From Canis aureus (lineage: Eukaryota > Chordata > Mammalia > Carnivora > Canidae): a stretch of DNA of 64,000 bases. Position numbers and translations under genes: made by a program. Position 1 is the first letter of the stretch; every line of letters begins with the position of its first letter. Below the pieces are notes generated by a model. It was not told where the DNA came from. It was given only the letters and a program-made list of their open reading frames with translations, and ran no database searches. This document shows, piece after piece, positions 22,236-33,379 of the stretch. The stretch lies in NCBI RefSeq assembly GCF_053574225.1, contig NC_135622.1:25928052-25992051 (forward strand), given 5' to 3'.

Positions 22236-22845
22236 GGAGTGGCATGAACAATGTCCCCCAGAATTCATATATATCCAGATTTCAGAATGCAGCATTACTT
22301 GGAAATAGAGTCTTATAGATATAAGTAGTTAGGATGAGGTCATACTAGATTAGGCCATTCTTAGGATTTAGGACCAATGACTGCTGTCCTTAGAAGAAGA
22401 TAAGACACACAGAGATACACAGGAAGAAGGTTCAGGTGATGATGGAGACAGGGATTGGAGTGAGGCACCCAGAATCCAAGGAACATCAAGAACTGCCTAC
22501 CACCACCAGAAACTAGGACAGATTCTCCCTCAAGAGTTTCCAGAAGGAACCAACTCAGCCAACACCTTATTTCAGACTTCTGGTCTTCAGAACTGTAAGA
22601 GAATTAGTTTCTGGTTTTTTTTTTTTAAGAGTTTATTCATTTATTCATGAGAGACACACAGAGAGAGGCAAAGACATAGGCAGAGGGAGAAGCGGGCTCC
22701 CCACAGGGACCCCGGGATCACTACCCGAGCCAAAGGCAGATACGCAACCACTGAGCCACCCAGGGGCTCCAGATTTCTGTTTTTTAAAGCTACCCAGTTT
22801 GTGCTAATTTTTTATAGCAGCTCTAGGAAACTAATATGAGTAGTT
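22236..22845 (+). mobile_element. MLT1-type LTR, sense, split by a SINEC
   Basis: 'gtggcatgaacaatgtcccc cagaattcat', 'gatgaggtcatactagatta', 'ctggtcttcagaactgtaag' and, after the SINE, 'aaagctacccagtttgtgct' and 'ctaggaaactaatatg' follow MLT1 order. Confidence 0.75.
22613..22770 (-). mobile_element. SINEC, antisense, internally deleted
   Basis: Reverse SINEC tail and head (GAGCCACCCAGGGGCTCC), missing part of the centre between 'ccccacagggacccc' and 'gggatcactacc'. It is inserted in the MLT1 LTR; the TSD is approximately 'tttctggtttttt/tttctgtttttt'. Confidence 0.88.
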
Positions 22846-23396
22846 GCCTTGAGAATCCCTGGGGAACTGCCTTGGTGTCTCCATGTTCTCTGTGGTCTGG
22901 GCTCTGCCTGCACCACCTGCCGGGCCCAGGGTGGGAATCACAGTCATATAAGCAAAGCATACAGGGCCATGGGTTTATGACAGCTAGCCACAGGGCAACC
23001 CTCTGAAAATAACTCTATCTAAAGTCCAATCATAGGCCTAGGGACAGGATGCGCTGTACACCTCAGTTGCCCCCTCTCTACAGGAGAGATGATAATATGG
23101 CCTCAGTGTACAGGTGATTTCAGTGAATGAGCAGGATTTTACTAAACAATAGGCAAGGCTGGGTGCTAGGGAGAGAATAAGGAGGCAAAAGCATTTGGAG
23201 GTTATGATCCAGTTTCTTATTAATAATGTAATGATAAGAATTATAGCATTTATTGGGCATGTAGCATGACAAGCACCATGACTTTACAGGTCTCAGTTTA
23301 GCAGTACTTCAGGCCTCTTGACATAAATAATGTGTCCAAGTTCAGAAAGCTAGTACATAACAGAGAAGGGCAGATAAGACACGTGCACGTTAAAAG
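22846..23396. other. Intergenic DNA, mostly unclassified
   Basis: A weak MIR-like stretch lies near 23230-23350 ('catttattgggcatgtagca'). Otherwise nothing was recognised. Confidence 0.4.
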
Positions 23397-23408
23397 AAAG
23401 AAGAAATA

Positions 23409-23582
23409 GGGATACCTGGGTGGCTCAGTGGTTGAGCGTCTGCCTTTGGCTCAGGGTGTGATCCCGGGCTTCCGGGATCAAGTCCCACTTCGGGCTCGCT
23501 GCATGGAGACTGCTTCTCCTCCCTCTTCCTATGTCTCTGCTTCTGTGTCTTTCATGAGTAAATAAATAAAATCTTTTTGAAA
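23409..23582 (+). mobile_element. SINEC, sense
   Basis: GGATACCTGGGTGGCTCAGT head, TTGAGCGTCTGCCTTTGGCT, CT-rich body and AATAAATAAAATC tail. A 12-bp perfect TSD, AAAGAAGAAATA, lies at 23397-23408 and 23583-23594. Confidence 0.95.
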
Positions 23583-23639
23583 AAGAAGAAATAATAGAAC
23601 TGGAAATAGTATATGCTTAGGACATGACTTAGCAGGAGA

Positions 23640-23770
23640 AAAATCTGTAAAATACAGACAAAAATAGTTCCAACCTCATAGAGTTGTCCTGAAGCCTAAA
23701 TGAGCTAATGTTTCAAAGGTTTTTTTCCTTGAGTGTCTAGCAGAGAGTAAGATCTCAATGAGTATTAGAT
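23640..23770 (-). repeat. MIR fragment, antisense
   Basis: 'ccaacctcatagagttgtcc tgaagcctaaatgagctaat' fits the reverse MIR core. Confidence 0.6.
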
Positions 23771-24109
23771 AATCTAATTATTAGTCATATAGATGAAGCA
23801 GAGAGCCAGAGCCTTCCAGATGGAAACACTATCTCAAGAAAAGCAGATTCTAGAGTGGGTATATTTTATTCTGGAGCCAGAGGTCTACACTTTGCATGGA
23901 GATGAGGAAAGCAGACATGTATGGTTAAATTAAATAACAGGTACTGGGAAAGTGATTTGTGATCTTCTGAGCCAGGGGGTCTGCAGAGTTGCTGGGAGAG
24001 AGGTGGGTAGGAGGTGAATGTTCTAGGCCCTTCTCGACTCCTCCCTCTCTAGGCCAAACTGTACTGAGCTGTTTCACCCACAGGACTTCATTATGGAATT
24101 ATGTCTGAA

Positions 24110-24265
24110 AAACAGGACTCTGATTCCTAGCTTTGGCTCTCCTAGCCCCGTGATGTTGGGCGTACCACCTCTCTGAGCCCCAGTGTCCCCATTGTGAGAT
24201 GGGGATAATATTAGCGATCATCTCCCAGGGTAGTCAGGAGCAGTGAGTGATTCAACATGTCAAGA
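24110..24265 (-). repeat. MIR, antisense
   Basis: 'ctctctgagccccagtgtcc ccattgtgagatggggataa' fits reverse MIR. Confidence 0.75.
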
Positions 24266-24437
24266 GGGTACAACACTACTGACACCTAGTACTAGCAAAA
24301 GGATTCTGCTGCCACCTTACAGAGGAAGCTGCTGATCAGAGACAAGAGATGACTCCTTGAGGTTGCCATGCTGGCTCTAGCAAAGCCAATCCAAATCAAT
24401 CTTTGACAAGTCAGATCCACTCCCATAAACGTCGACC

Positions 24438-24648
24438 CACACTTCCTCTATGCCAGACACTGTGCTAAGGGCCTGACAAATAGAACTCACTTATGCTCCT
24501 GGCAGTTGGAAGAAGTGAGGATTGTTATTCTCCCATTTTACAGATAAGGATACTGAAGCCCAGAACAATTAAGTCACTTGCGGGAGGGATCAGAGTGGGT
24601 TGGTGGGATGCAAACTGAGGCAGGCTAGTACCAGACTGTTAAACTTTG
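24438..24648 (+). repeat. MIR, sense
   Basis: 'gccagacactgtgctaaggg', 'ctcccattttacagataagg atactgaagcccagaac' and 'attaagtcacttgcgggag' are a full-length-order MIR. Confidence 0.85.
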
Positions 24649-24874
24649 CCTCAATCAAATGGGATGCATCTATTTGTAATTAGGAGGGCTAAAATATAAA
24701 TTCAGGGCAGAGGGATGTGGCTTGCTGGGCTGTTTGTGGCACAGGCTGACTTGGGGCTGTCTTCGTGAAGCAGCCCACGGAGGACAGGGTCCTCCGAGAC
24801 CCACATGCTGTGCTGAGACTCCTTTGCCCTTCTCTGGGTGCCCTGGCTTCCGCGGGATGAAGATGAGCACGGCT

Positions 24875-24978
24875 TTTCGACTCCTGAGTCCAAACCCAAG
24901 CTCTGCGTGGTGACTGTGGGCAGGTTATTTAACCTCCCTACACCCCACTCACTATCTCTAAAATAGGGATGGCTCCTT
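24875..24978 (-). repeat. MIR fragment, antisense
   Basis: 'ctgtgggcaggttatttaac ctccctacaccccactcact atctctaaaatagggatgg' ends where the TTTTC tract begins. Confidence 0.7.
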
Positions 24979-25071
24979 TTCTTTTCTTTCTTTTCTTTTC
25001 TTTTCTTTTCTTTTCTTTTCTTTTCTTTTCTTTTCTTTTCTTTTCTTTTCTTTTCTTTTCTTTTCTTTTCC
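24979..25071. repeat. (TTTTC)n pentanucleotide microsatellite
   Basis: About eighteen TTTTC units with minor early variation, uninterrupted for about 80 bp. Likely length-polymorphic. Confidence 0.97.
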
Positions 25072-25299
25072 TTTATTGCTTACAGACAAAAGTGTCTAAA
25101 GCAAGTGGTATATAGTATTCCCCGAATTCTTGTTGCTTCTCCCCTAGCCCCATCCTGCTAAGCCCCTCCTCATCCACCTATACCTTCCTTCTAATTGCAG
25201 AATCCTGTGCCCGGGCTCTTTCCTGCAAACATCTCTCCGTCAGATGAGAAAATACTCAACTCAAATGGAAGTTAATGGATCCAAACTTAATAACAGCAA

Positions 25300-25470
25300 C
25301 TAACATTTAGAATCCTGTTAGGTACCAAGCTGGTGGTGAGTGCTTTAAATGCATTTTCTGGTTAAATCGTCACCCGAATTCTGCAATTTCCCGAGGTTTC
25401 AGAGTCGTGAGTAACTTGCCTGAGGTCACGCAGAAATATAGGGTCAGAGCAGGACCCAGCAATCCGACCC
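25300..25470 (+). repeat. MIR, sense, diverged
   Basis: 'ggtaccaagctggtggtgag tgctttaaatgcattttctg' and 'gtaacttgcctgaggtcacg cagaaat' fit MIR. Confidence 0.7.
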
Positions 25471-25790
25471 CCAACCCAGGCGGAAGGTCCCTCGCCAGGG
25501 CCTGCGCCCCATGGTCCGTCCCACTGAGAAGCGAGCCCAGGCGCCCAGATTGCTCCTCCTACTAGGACACTGTAGCCAAGAGGCCGGCGGTGCGCGGCCC
25601 AGGGGAGCGGACTCCCCCGGCGGACTGGCCTGGGGCTGGTGCGCCCCCTGGGGGAGCCGGCGGGGAGAGCCCGAGAAGAGCAACGGCAGGTGGAGGAAGC
25701 TGAGTCTTGGAAGCCCCCCCACCCCACCCCGCCCCACAGTGGTCAGCAGGGTTCGGCTCTTCGCGAGAGACGGCAATTGAGTGAGGTCCC
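25440..25790. promoter_or_regulatory. Small isolated CpG cluster, candidate regulatory element
   Basis: A GC- and CG-rich block 21 kb upstream of REEP1, with no coding signature, although ORFs appear in several frames from composition. It contains a CTCF-like motif at 25639-25657. It could be an enhancer, an insulator, or the promoter of an unannotated non-coding RNA. Confidence 0.45.
25639..25657 (-). promoter_or_regulatory. CTCF-like motif
   Basis: GTGCGCCCCCTGGGGGAGC on the plus strand resembles the reverse complement of the CTCF core (GCGCCCCCTGGTGGC), with T to G in the centre and A for C near the end. Occupancy is not shown. Confidence 0.35.
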
Positions 25791-25799
25791 TAAGTTAAA

Positions 25800-26323
25800 C
25801 CCAAGTTCAAACCCGGACTTTTAGTATACTTAGGCCCTGGGGGTGCGTGCGGGTGGGGGCTAGCATGAATCAGGAACAGGTGGATGAGAATTTCAACATC
25901 AGAGAGTTTCTCTGAGGAGCCCGCTTCACGGGCGGCAGGCAGTTCCAGGCGTTGATCCCATGACCCCACCTTCAGTCCTGGGCTGATGGGAAGCAGCCAG
26001 GTGAGCTGAAAGCTGTTCATGTCCAAGTCAGGGGGTGTCAATGAGAGGCATAGGACAATGGACTATTGGAGAGGAGGAAATTGCAGGCGTAGAGGACCAC
26101 TTGATGATCAAAGGGATTTCTACTTTGGACACAAAGTTGGAATTACGAGAAAACTCTGAAGATTCTCTGAATAAAGTTTCTGTGTCAAGAATCAGTGATT
26201 CTCTGACGGGCACCTCTCTAGAGAAAAGGGCGCCTTGAGAACCTTCCCACACCTGGGGGGAAATCTGAGGATTTCAGAAGCACATTTGGAGGGAATATTG
26301 AGAAAGAGGAGGGTGAACTAGCT
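25800..26323. other. Intergenic DNA, nothing recognised
   Basis: Short ORFs here (26035-26238 and its opposite-strand shadow) show no domain. Confidence 0.45.
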
Positions 26324-26532
26324 TAGTGGTTCTCAAAACGTCGTCCCTGGCTGGAGCTGCAGCATCACCTGGGAACTTGTTCAAAAGTGCAGATTTGGGG
26401 ATCCCACCCCAGACCTGCTACATTAGAAACTCTATGGATGGGGCTCAGGAATCTGTTTTAACAAGCACCCCTCTCCCAGCACCCCCTACCTGCCCCCATC
26501 TCCAAATTCTGATGTAAGTTTGAGAACCACTT
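26324..26532 (+). mobile_element. MER5A (hAT-Charlie) DNA transposon remnant
   Basis: Terminal inverted repeats TAGTGGTTCTCAAA (26324) and TTTGAGAACCACTT (to 26532) enclose 'gcagcatcacctgggaactt gttca', 'ccaccccagacctgctacat' and 'ctgttttaacaagcac', in MER5A order and near its usual length of about 190 bp. Confidence 0.95.
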
Positions 26533-26629
26533 CTCTGAGTTCATCTTATTTGGGTTGTTTTTGTCTTCTGCATATTTATCATATGGTATTAATTTTATTA
26601 CTAGTACTATAACAATATAGTATTCCTTA

Positions 26630-26880
26630 ATTAGGCGCTGGTGAGTCAACACAAAAACGAACAAGACATGGTACTTTCTTAGTAGGAATTTACAATCTGA
26701 TGAGAAACTTGAATGTAGCCCAGACAAACTGTGATCTGCTCTATAGCCAAGAGATAAACATAATAAGGGCACCAAGGAGAAAGGGGATTCCTTCTTACTG
26801 ATAAATTGAGAGAAAGCATTACTGAAAGAGTGACATGTGATTCGGACCATGAAGGATGTGTGTGATTTCCAGCAAGCCAA
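26630..26880 (-). repeat. L2 fragment, antisense
   Basis: 'aacaagacatggtactttct tagtaggaatttacaatctg' and 'gtgacatgtgattcggacca tgaaggatg' resemble reverse L2. Confidence 0.6.
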
Positions 26881-26935
26881 GGAGGAGGAATGTATTATTA
26901 CTGAATAGCATTTCAGATACCCTTAAACTGAGGGT

Positions 26936-26961
26936 TGTTTATTTATTTATTTATTTATTTA
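26936..26961. repeat. (TTTA)n microsatellite
   Basis: About six TTTA units. Confidence 0.9.
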
Positions 26962-27499
26962 CGCTCAACAGAGCAGAATAGCAGTTATCCTTGGTATCTC
27001 GTGTTTACCCAACAAGTCAGGGAGCCTCATTTGCTTGGTGACTCTGGATAGTAACAGAAAGGGAAAATAAATGATCTTCACTAATTTGGAAGGTAGTGAT
27101 CACCCAAGGTCATGGCTTGGGACTGTTAACCCAAATGCTACTGGTTTGAAGCAGAGGAGCCATATGCAGAAAGAATTGCCTGGGTTAGATGCCTGAAATG
27201 GAGAGAGGAAAATGGAAAGACAGCAGCAGAGAGGAGAGAAGGAATAAAGAAGGAATTGACTGAATAAGTGGCTACTGCATAGAAGCTGGCAGAAAACAGG
27301 ACGAAGCAATGGTTCTGTAGTGCCTGTACTTTTCCTCCTAAATTAAATGTCAATGAGACTTTGAACCTGAAAGCTTAAAAAGAAATTTAAGTCAGAGTTT
27401 CAATTATTTAATGCTGCAACGTAGACTGTTGGGGGCTGAGCTGAGATCCAAGTTGGCTTGAGGAATCAGGCTGCATCTCCTGTGAGAGGGATATGGACA
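26962..27499. other. Intergenic DNA, nothing recognised
   Basis: No gene or named repeat seen. Confidence 0.5.
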
Positions 27500-28075
27500 G
27501 TCTAGGCCCTGGATTAGTCAGGGTCCAATCAAAAAGAGAAACCACACAGCAACTTGAACAGAGAAAGCTTAATATAAAGAATCATTAACTATAATAGTGG
27601 ATTGGAGTCACAAGGGATTGGCTAGAGAAATAGTCTAAAGAATCTAGGAACAGTGGCTACAGGGAATAGCTGCTAGCTCTCAGGCTGCCATGGTGCACAG
27701 GATGGCAGGGCTGCTGAGATGTTGCAGCAGCAGAACTTGCCAGGAATTAGCCCTCTAGGTGCTGGGGAAAGCTACTCTAGGTGAGGTGTCCCCAGAGGTG
27801 CTCCTGCTACCAAACTGCCAGAGGTGTGGTGCTGCTGGGAGGTGCTGGCCCCGGGTGTCCAGGAGCCTGGGACTAGAGAAACTGTCCTACTTACTGCAGG
27901 AGCCTTGTTGAACAAGAACACAGGACCCAGAAGCAAAACTCTTTCTTTCTGCAGTGTCTCTCTAGAGCCCTCTACTGATCAAGCTTTAGTGCCAGTTGGT
28001 ATAGGAAAAATGTTTAAAAGTCCCTGCCTGTTTTCCCAGAGCAGTCAAAAAGGGTGAATCTGGAGCTAATTTGAG
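27500..28075 (+). repeat. Probable interspersed repeat, family not named
   Basis: From 'ggattagtcagggtccaatc' through 'ccctctactgatcaagcttt' to 'gaatctggagctaatttgag', the layout is that of a dispersed mammalian repeat (GC-rich 'gctggggaaagctactctag' centre). I cannot assign the class. Confidence 0.4.
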
Positions 28076-28239
28076 TGGGCCTCGTGTTACAAGTAGGAAA
28101 CAGCCTAAAGTTATCTACAGTTGGATTTGGGGGCTGGTAGAGGCTTGTCTGAAGGGCCTCTGGCCATGTGTGCATCAAAAACTGGTTAGAACTTATGCTG
28201 TTGGAGATAGGATTTCCACTCCTAAAGACCCATGATAAG

Positions 28240-28615
28240 TGGATGCAAACAAATGATCATTGCCACGCTGTTTGTAAGAGGGAAGAAAGTGCTTAACAGT
28301 CTGACAACAGGAGAATGGTTAAGTAAATTACAGAGAGTTTAGAAGATGGAATATTATATAGTCATTAAAAATGCTATTTTAAAACAATTTTAAGGAAATT
28401 GTAAAATGCTCATAAGAAGGGGAAAAATACCAAAATAACGTATTTGTAGAATATTCTCAATTATGTTAAAATAAAGTGCTTGTGTGTGTATAATAAAACA
28501 GAGATAATAATAGTGTTTATATCTGGATGATAATTAATTTTTCTTTTTTCCTTCATATTTATATATTTTCCATATTTCCTAAACTGAGCATGTGTCACCT
28601 TCATAATTTAAAGAA
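28240..28615 (+). repeat. Old L1 3' end, sense
   Basis: 'acaacaggagaatggttaag taaattac', 'atggaatattatatagtcat taaaaatgc' and 'ttttccatatttcctaaact gagcatgtgt' are typical of the L1ME-class 3' end. Confidence 0.7.
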
Positions 28616-29789
28616 AATGTATGATACATTTTAAGGAATGTACATGTCTCCAGCATTTGGTAGCTGGAGGGAAGCTTGATTTCACACTTCCTTCTGATAG
28701 CTTAAACTTCAAGATCTGATTTCTTTCCAGGAGCACAGTCATTTAACTGCCTACTTACAGGCCTAATGGGGGTGCGGCTGGGGGTCTACTACCACCTTTT
28801 TCATTTCCTCTTCCTCTCTCTCTTGAATATTTCCTCTCTTTGTGCATGAGGAGAGAGAGACCAAAAACATGCAACAGTGTGATAACATGATCTTAGTAAA
28901 CTCTGCTCCAGACAGCTGGTAGCGGGGCATTCCACAGTTTGTTTATAGACTGTAGCACCTCCCTCCCTCCCTCTGCCTTCTGCAGCACCAAACTCCCTTC
29001 CTGATCTGCTGTATATTTACCAGTTCATTTGTATCCATGTTGCCTCTGCAACAATCACTGGGATAACATGAGATGACTTTTTCTTAGACTTTTCTCTTGC
29101 CAGATCCATATTCCAGAATCCTGTGTTTGTTTTTTTAAACAGAACTCAGTGATGGTAAAGAAATGCACGCTACATAACAATAAAATCTAATGACAGGTAT
29201 CACTGAGGAAATAATGGGAAAGCCATGGAGAGAGGTGTTTGTAACTAATATGTCCCCGTCTACCCCCACCCCTCACACTCAAGGGGAGATGGAGATCCCT
29301 TCTGGCCTATGGAACAGAAGACACCTAGAGGGAAGCAGAAGTGGAAGCGAGAGGGAATCCCAGGGCAGGGTGTCATTTCCCACCCAGGAAGATCCAAATG
29401 AATGGAAATCAATAGTCTAGCACTGTCCGGTGGGGAGCTGAGAGCAGAGGAGTTCTGTTTTTCCTTGCCCTCTAGGCCTCTAGTACCTCCCTCATGCAGG
29501 TGGAGCCATAGAGTAAAAATGGAATGGGTTGTCAGAGGCATAGAGATCCTGGGACAGCCTCACCTAACTTTCCAGGGCTTGAGGTGGCACAGGAGAATAA
29601 CTGACCACAGTTTCCTGAGCCTCTTTCCCCCAAAAAGGTACATAAGTTAAATGAAAAGAGAAATGCTAACTCATAGGGTCTCTTGGTCACAAGAAAGGAA
29701 TGCTGCTATAGAAAGTGGTGCGAGCTCTAAGACTGTAGCCACAGGAAGACACAGGCCAGGAGCCAAAGCTTCGCTATAGTGGATACTGT
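28616..29789. other. Intergenic DNA, nothing recognised
   Basis: No gene or named repeat. Small ORFs at 29190-29650 have no domain. Confidence 0.5.
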
Positions 29790-30620
29790 GGTGTTCTCCC
29801 ATATTCCCTCTCTAGGGGATGCACCCACCTCCCAGCTGCTGGTAACACTGGTGGCTGGCCATTATTCAGTGGGAATTGCCCTGGCTGTGGGACACTGCCC
29901 TCTGGGCAGGAGCAGCCCATATCTAGAGACTGGCTAATGGATCCACAGGCCAGCCCTCCTTGCTTCAATTTGGAGTCATTCCAAAGGGCCATCCCAACTT
30001 CAGAGCTCCTCCTAGGATTGTGCTGAGGCATCACTTGCAACCACATTGCAGGCTGGCTTCTCTGTCTGCCCAGTTCTACCTTCCTCATTCCCTTATTGAT
30101 GCACCACCCACAAACACATTCCAACAAACCCTTTGTGTGGGCAGACAGCATGCAATTCTCCATCTCAGAATGTGAACTTATTCTAGGATAATTGATGCTA
30201 GGAGTGGTCCTATGAAGCAGACTCTAAAAAGGAATCTGGGAAGCGGATCATCTGTTGATTAACTGGCAGTAAGGACACTATTACTGGTGGTAATAAAGAT
30301 ACCAGATAGCCCCTGGCATGCTGTAAGTCATGCAATGGTTAGAACTTTTACCACTGGTGAACTGGGGTGGAACACCAGGAGAAAGGGACACACCAGCAGG
30401 TACAATAATCCCAGCACTGGAGAGGCATGAGGGAGATGGTAACTGGAAGAACTCATCAAGTAACCATTGCTGAGAGCATTGAAGTCATTGAAGAGAGAAA
30501 ATGGCTAACACAGGTGGTCACTCACCAACTCAAGGAAAATATGAAAGCCAGAGGGCCTCCTTGACAGCCAGAGGACAGCCAGAGCAGAAGACTAGACTCC
30601 AGCTCTGGACTTAACCATAA
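29790..30620 (+). mobile_element. ERV-like LTR and 5' internal remnant
   Basis: The LTR-like part ends 'attctccatctcagaatgtg aacttattctagga'. It is followed by a primer-binding-site-like 'tgatgctaggagtggtcc' and internal-type text ('gtaaggacactattactggt', 'ccctggcatgctgtaagtca', 'ggcatgagggagatggtaac'). No gag or pol frame survives. The class (ERVL-like) is inferred. Confidence 0.5.
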
Positions 30621-31059
30621 TTGTGGAACATCAGAGAATGCTGGATTCTCCGTCCCTATGGCTTTCTGTGTGGCCTCCCACAGTCAGGGGCCTGCAAGGA
30701 CAGGAGTGGGATTCTGAGACTTGCAATGGAGATATATGGGTAGATGCAGTTGAGAACTTTGAATGCTCAGATTCCCCCCAAATGCTTTGCAGAAGTATCA
30801 GTGAACTTTGGCTCAGCCCTCTAGTGTGCAGTTTAGCAAGAATTTTTATAAAGAACATCCTGATGCTACTTGTCCCTGAAAATACCCAGTGAGATGGGCA
30901 TGACTGATATTATTTCTTCCATCCTTCAAAGGTGGGAATCAAGATTTAGAGAGTGAGAAATCAAAAGAAAAGACCTCTCCCTGGGACTCTGACAGCTACT
31001 CCAGTGCTTTTCTCATGAGGCAGAGTCAGGCTACATGGCTACCAATACAGTTGCTTCTG

Positions 31060-31290
31060 CTCCTGGGCCAGCAACTAAAATACATTTCCCAGGCCACTTC
31101 CCCTCCCCTTAGGCTGGAGCCTTGTGACTGAGTTCTGGACAATGGACTGTAGACAGAAGGGGTGTCGCCGCTTCCAGAGCTGCCTGCCTGATCTAAAATA
31201 CTGCCTCTGTGCCATCTTAATTTTATCTTCTCTACCCTTAGTGACTGGAAGATCTGTGTTGAAGATGGTGGCACTGCTGGATATGTATGT
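31060..31290 (+). repeat. Possible MaLR-type LTR fragment
   Basis: 'gactgagttctggacaatgg actgtagacagaaggggtgt' and 'tggaagatctgtgttgaaga tggtggc' resemble an old LTR, but ends are unclear. Confidence 0.4.
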
Positions 31291-33240
31291 ATTTATTTTC
31301 ACTGTTCTTCTGTTTATGATGGAAAGTCAGACATGGTAAGGAAAAATTAGCAAATCATAGGAAGGCATGTATGGGGAAATCATAGCAGTTGTGCAAACAT
31401 GAGAAACATTGCATTGTAACCCTTCACATTTTGATTTTAAGCACATGTATAATCACTGGGAGTAAGTATAAAATTGAAGAGAAAGGAACAGGTGAATCTG
31501 GGGACTCATCACAAGAGAGCTACCCTGGAGCATCCTGTGGAGGCTGGAACGGTGTGTTGGGTGGGACGGGAAGAGCAGTTCAGATTGGTCCCATTGACCT
31601 GGGAAATTAATAACCCACACAGTTAATGTGTATGTAACTGTCTCACATCGGGTCTGGTTCCTGGAATCTGAGTAAAGTCTCCTTGAGGGCAGAACACATA
31701 CCTCTCCACTTCTGTGTCTTCTTGGTTGTAGGCCTGGAGCCATGCACTCAGGAAGCTTTCAGGAATACCAGATGCAGGAATTCTGCAGAAGAGCAGGTAA
31801 GGTCTGAGGTTTCAGTACTGCCTGGGCACTGATGGGGGCCACACTTTCCTGGCAACCCTGGGTAAGCTACCTGCTGGAATGCATCTAGGAAGCTGGAGTT
31901 TTAGTAGCCTGAGGACAACTCTTTCTGTGCAGTCCATGGCTTCTGCTGCTCTGGGTGTGTGCGGGAGGCGGGCGGGATAGGGAATTTCTCAGAGTGGGTC
32001 AAAAGGGCAAGGCTGGTGGGGCAGCAGTGCCAGGGGAACCACCCATCTCTGCCTTCTGCACCTGGGGCCTCCTGGGCAGCTGCAAGGTGAGGAAATTTGA
32101 GAAGAGGCAGATTGGGCTTGCTCCCCTGGCTTCATGGCAGGGCTGGGTAAAATGAGGCAAGATGCCTTCCTTTTTCACATAACTGTTTCATTGTTCTCTA
32201 CATGCTACCTACTAGACTCAGCTACCTGGATCCCTGAGAGGCCCATAGGAGCATATAGTCTAGCGATGGAAGCAGCAGGTGAGTGACAATTATACCTTAA
32301 GGCAAAGGAAACAGAACAGAGGCCCAGCCAGGGGCTGTGGGGTGCAAACACAAGTGCCATTGTTGGGAGGCAGACCTGTGAGATGAAGGCCCTGCCAGAA
32401 CTGACACAGCTCAGATCTAGAGGGCAGGAGGAAGAGTTAAAGGAATTCTGCAGGACCCACAGGGCCAGCCTGGCTCTCCACTGGCCCTGTTACCTTCTGG
32501 AAAGGTGGAAGTGATTGTTTCTTCCTCCTCCACACCCCTTTCCATCTTGTCCCAAGTGGCCAAGCTGAGGAGTCCTGTCTGACTGGGCTTTTATGGAGGC
32601 AGAGATGGTCTTAAGAGAGAGGCCTGTCTGCTGCTGTCACAGCATAGGTCACCATAGAAGAGATTATGTTGAGTGTGCCTAAGGGGCAGGGCTTTTGAGA
32701 ATTAAGCAGGGGACCCCTCGTCACCCATCCTCAAACTAAATGGGAAGGACAAGATCTGGAAGGCTTCAGCTATTGTCACTGTTACTCTGCTCCAGGTTCC
32801 GTGAGATGGTACCCAGGCTTCACGAAGATGATGAGCACAGTAAAGAGGGGGGCTGAGACCTCAGTAGGGCATTCCCAATCTCAGAAAAGATCCTTGGGTC
32901 CCACAAACAACCTCAAAATAAAAAAGTACCAAACCTGGAGACAATGCAGGTCTGAACAATGAGGAGAGTGGCAACTATGATGAACTGGGGAACAGAGACT
33001 CTTCTCTGAGTCTCAAGTTTGTATGACAACATTCTGGGTTCTGCAACACCCTAGCAGGAGGAGCTTGACAATGCCCATGAGGGATCTTGTAGAAAGGACC
33101 AGGTCTTAAAGCCAGAACTAAGTTGATTTAAAGAAAATAAATGTAGCAGACTGAGACTCATACACCATTACATTTGTTTGATTGTGTAGCTTTCTTTTTT
33201 CCACTTCAGCCTACTTATAAGTGCATCATCATTTATATAA
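31291..33240. other. Intergenic DNA, mostly unclassified
   Basis: A possible L2-like patch lies at 31660-31745 ('gtctccttgagggcagaaca'). The remainder (31750-33240) is fairly GC-balanced single-copy-looking sequence with no recognised gene. Confidence 0.45.
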
Positions 33241-33242
33241 GC

Positions 33243-33320
33243 TACATATATATATACATACATATATATACATATATATAGAGAGAGACAGAGACAGAGA
33301 CAGAGACACAGAGACAGAGT
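33243..33320. repeat. Compound (TA/CATA)n-(GAGACA)n microsatellite
   Basis: An alternating TATA/CATA run passes directly into GAGACA repeats, with a C-run at 33344-33356 nearby. Confidence 0.95.
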
Positions 33321-33379
33321 GTTCCCATATAATCCTGTCCACCACCCCCCCCCCCAGCCTCTCCTACTCTCCACATTCT

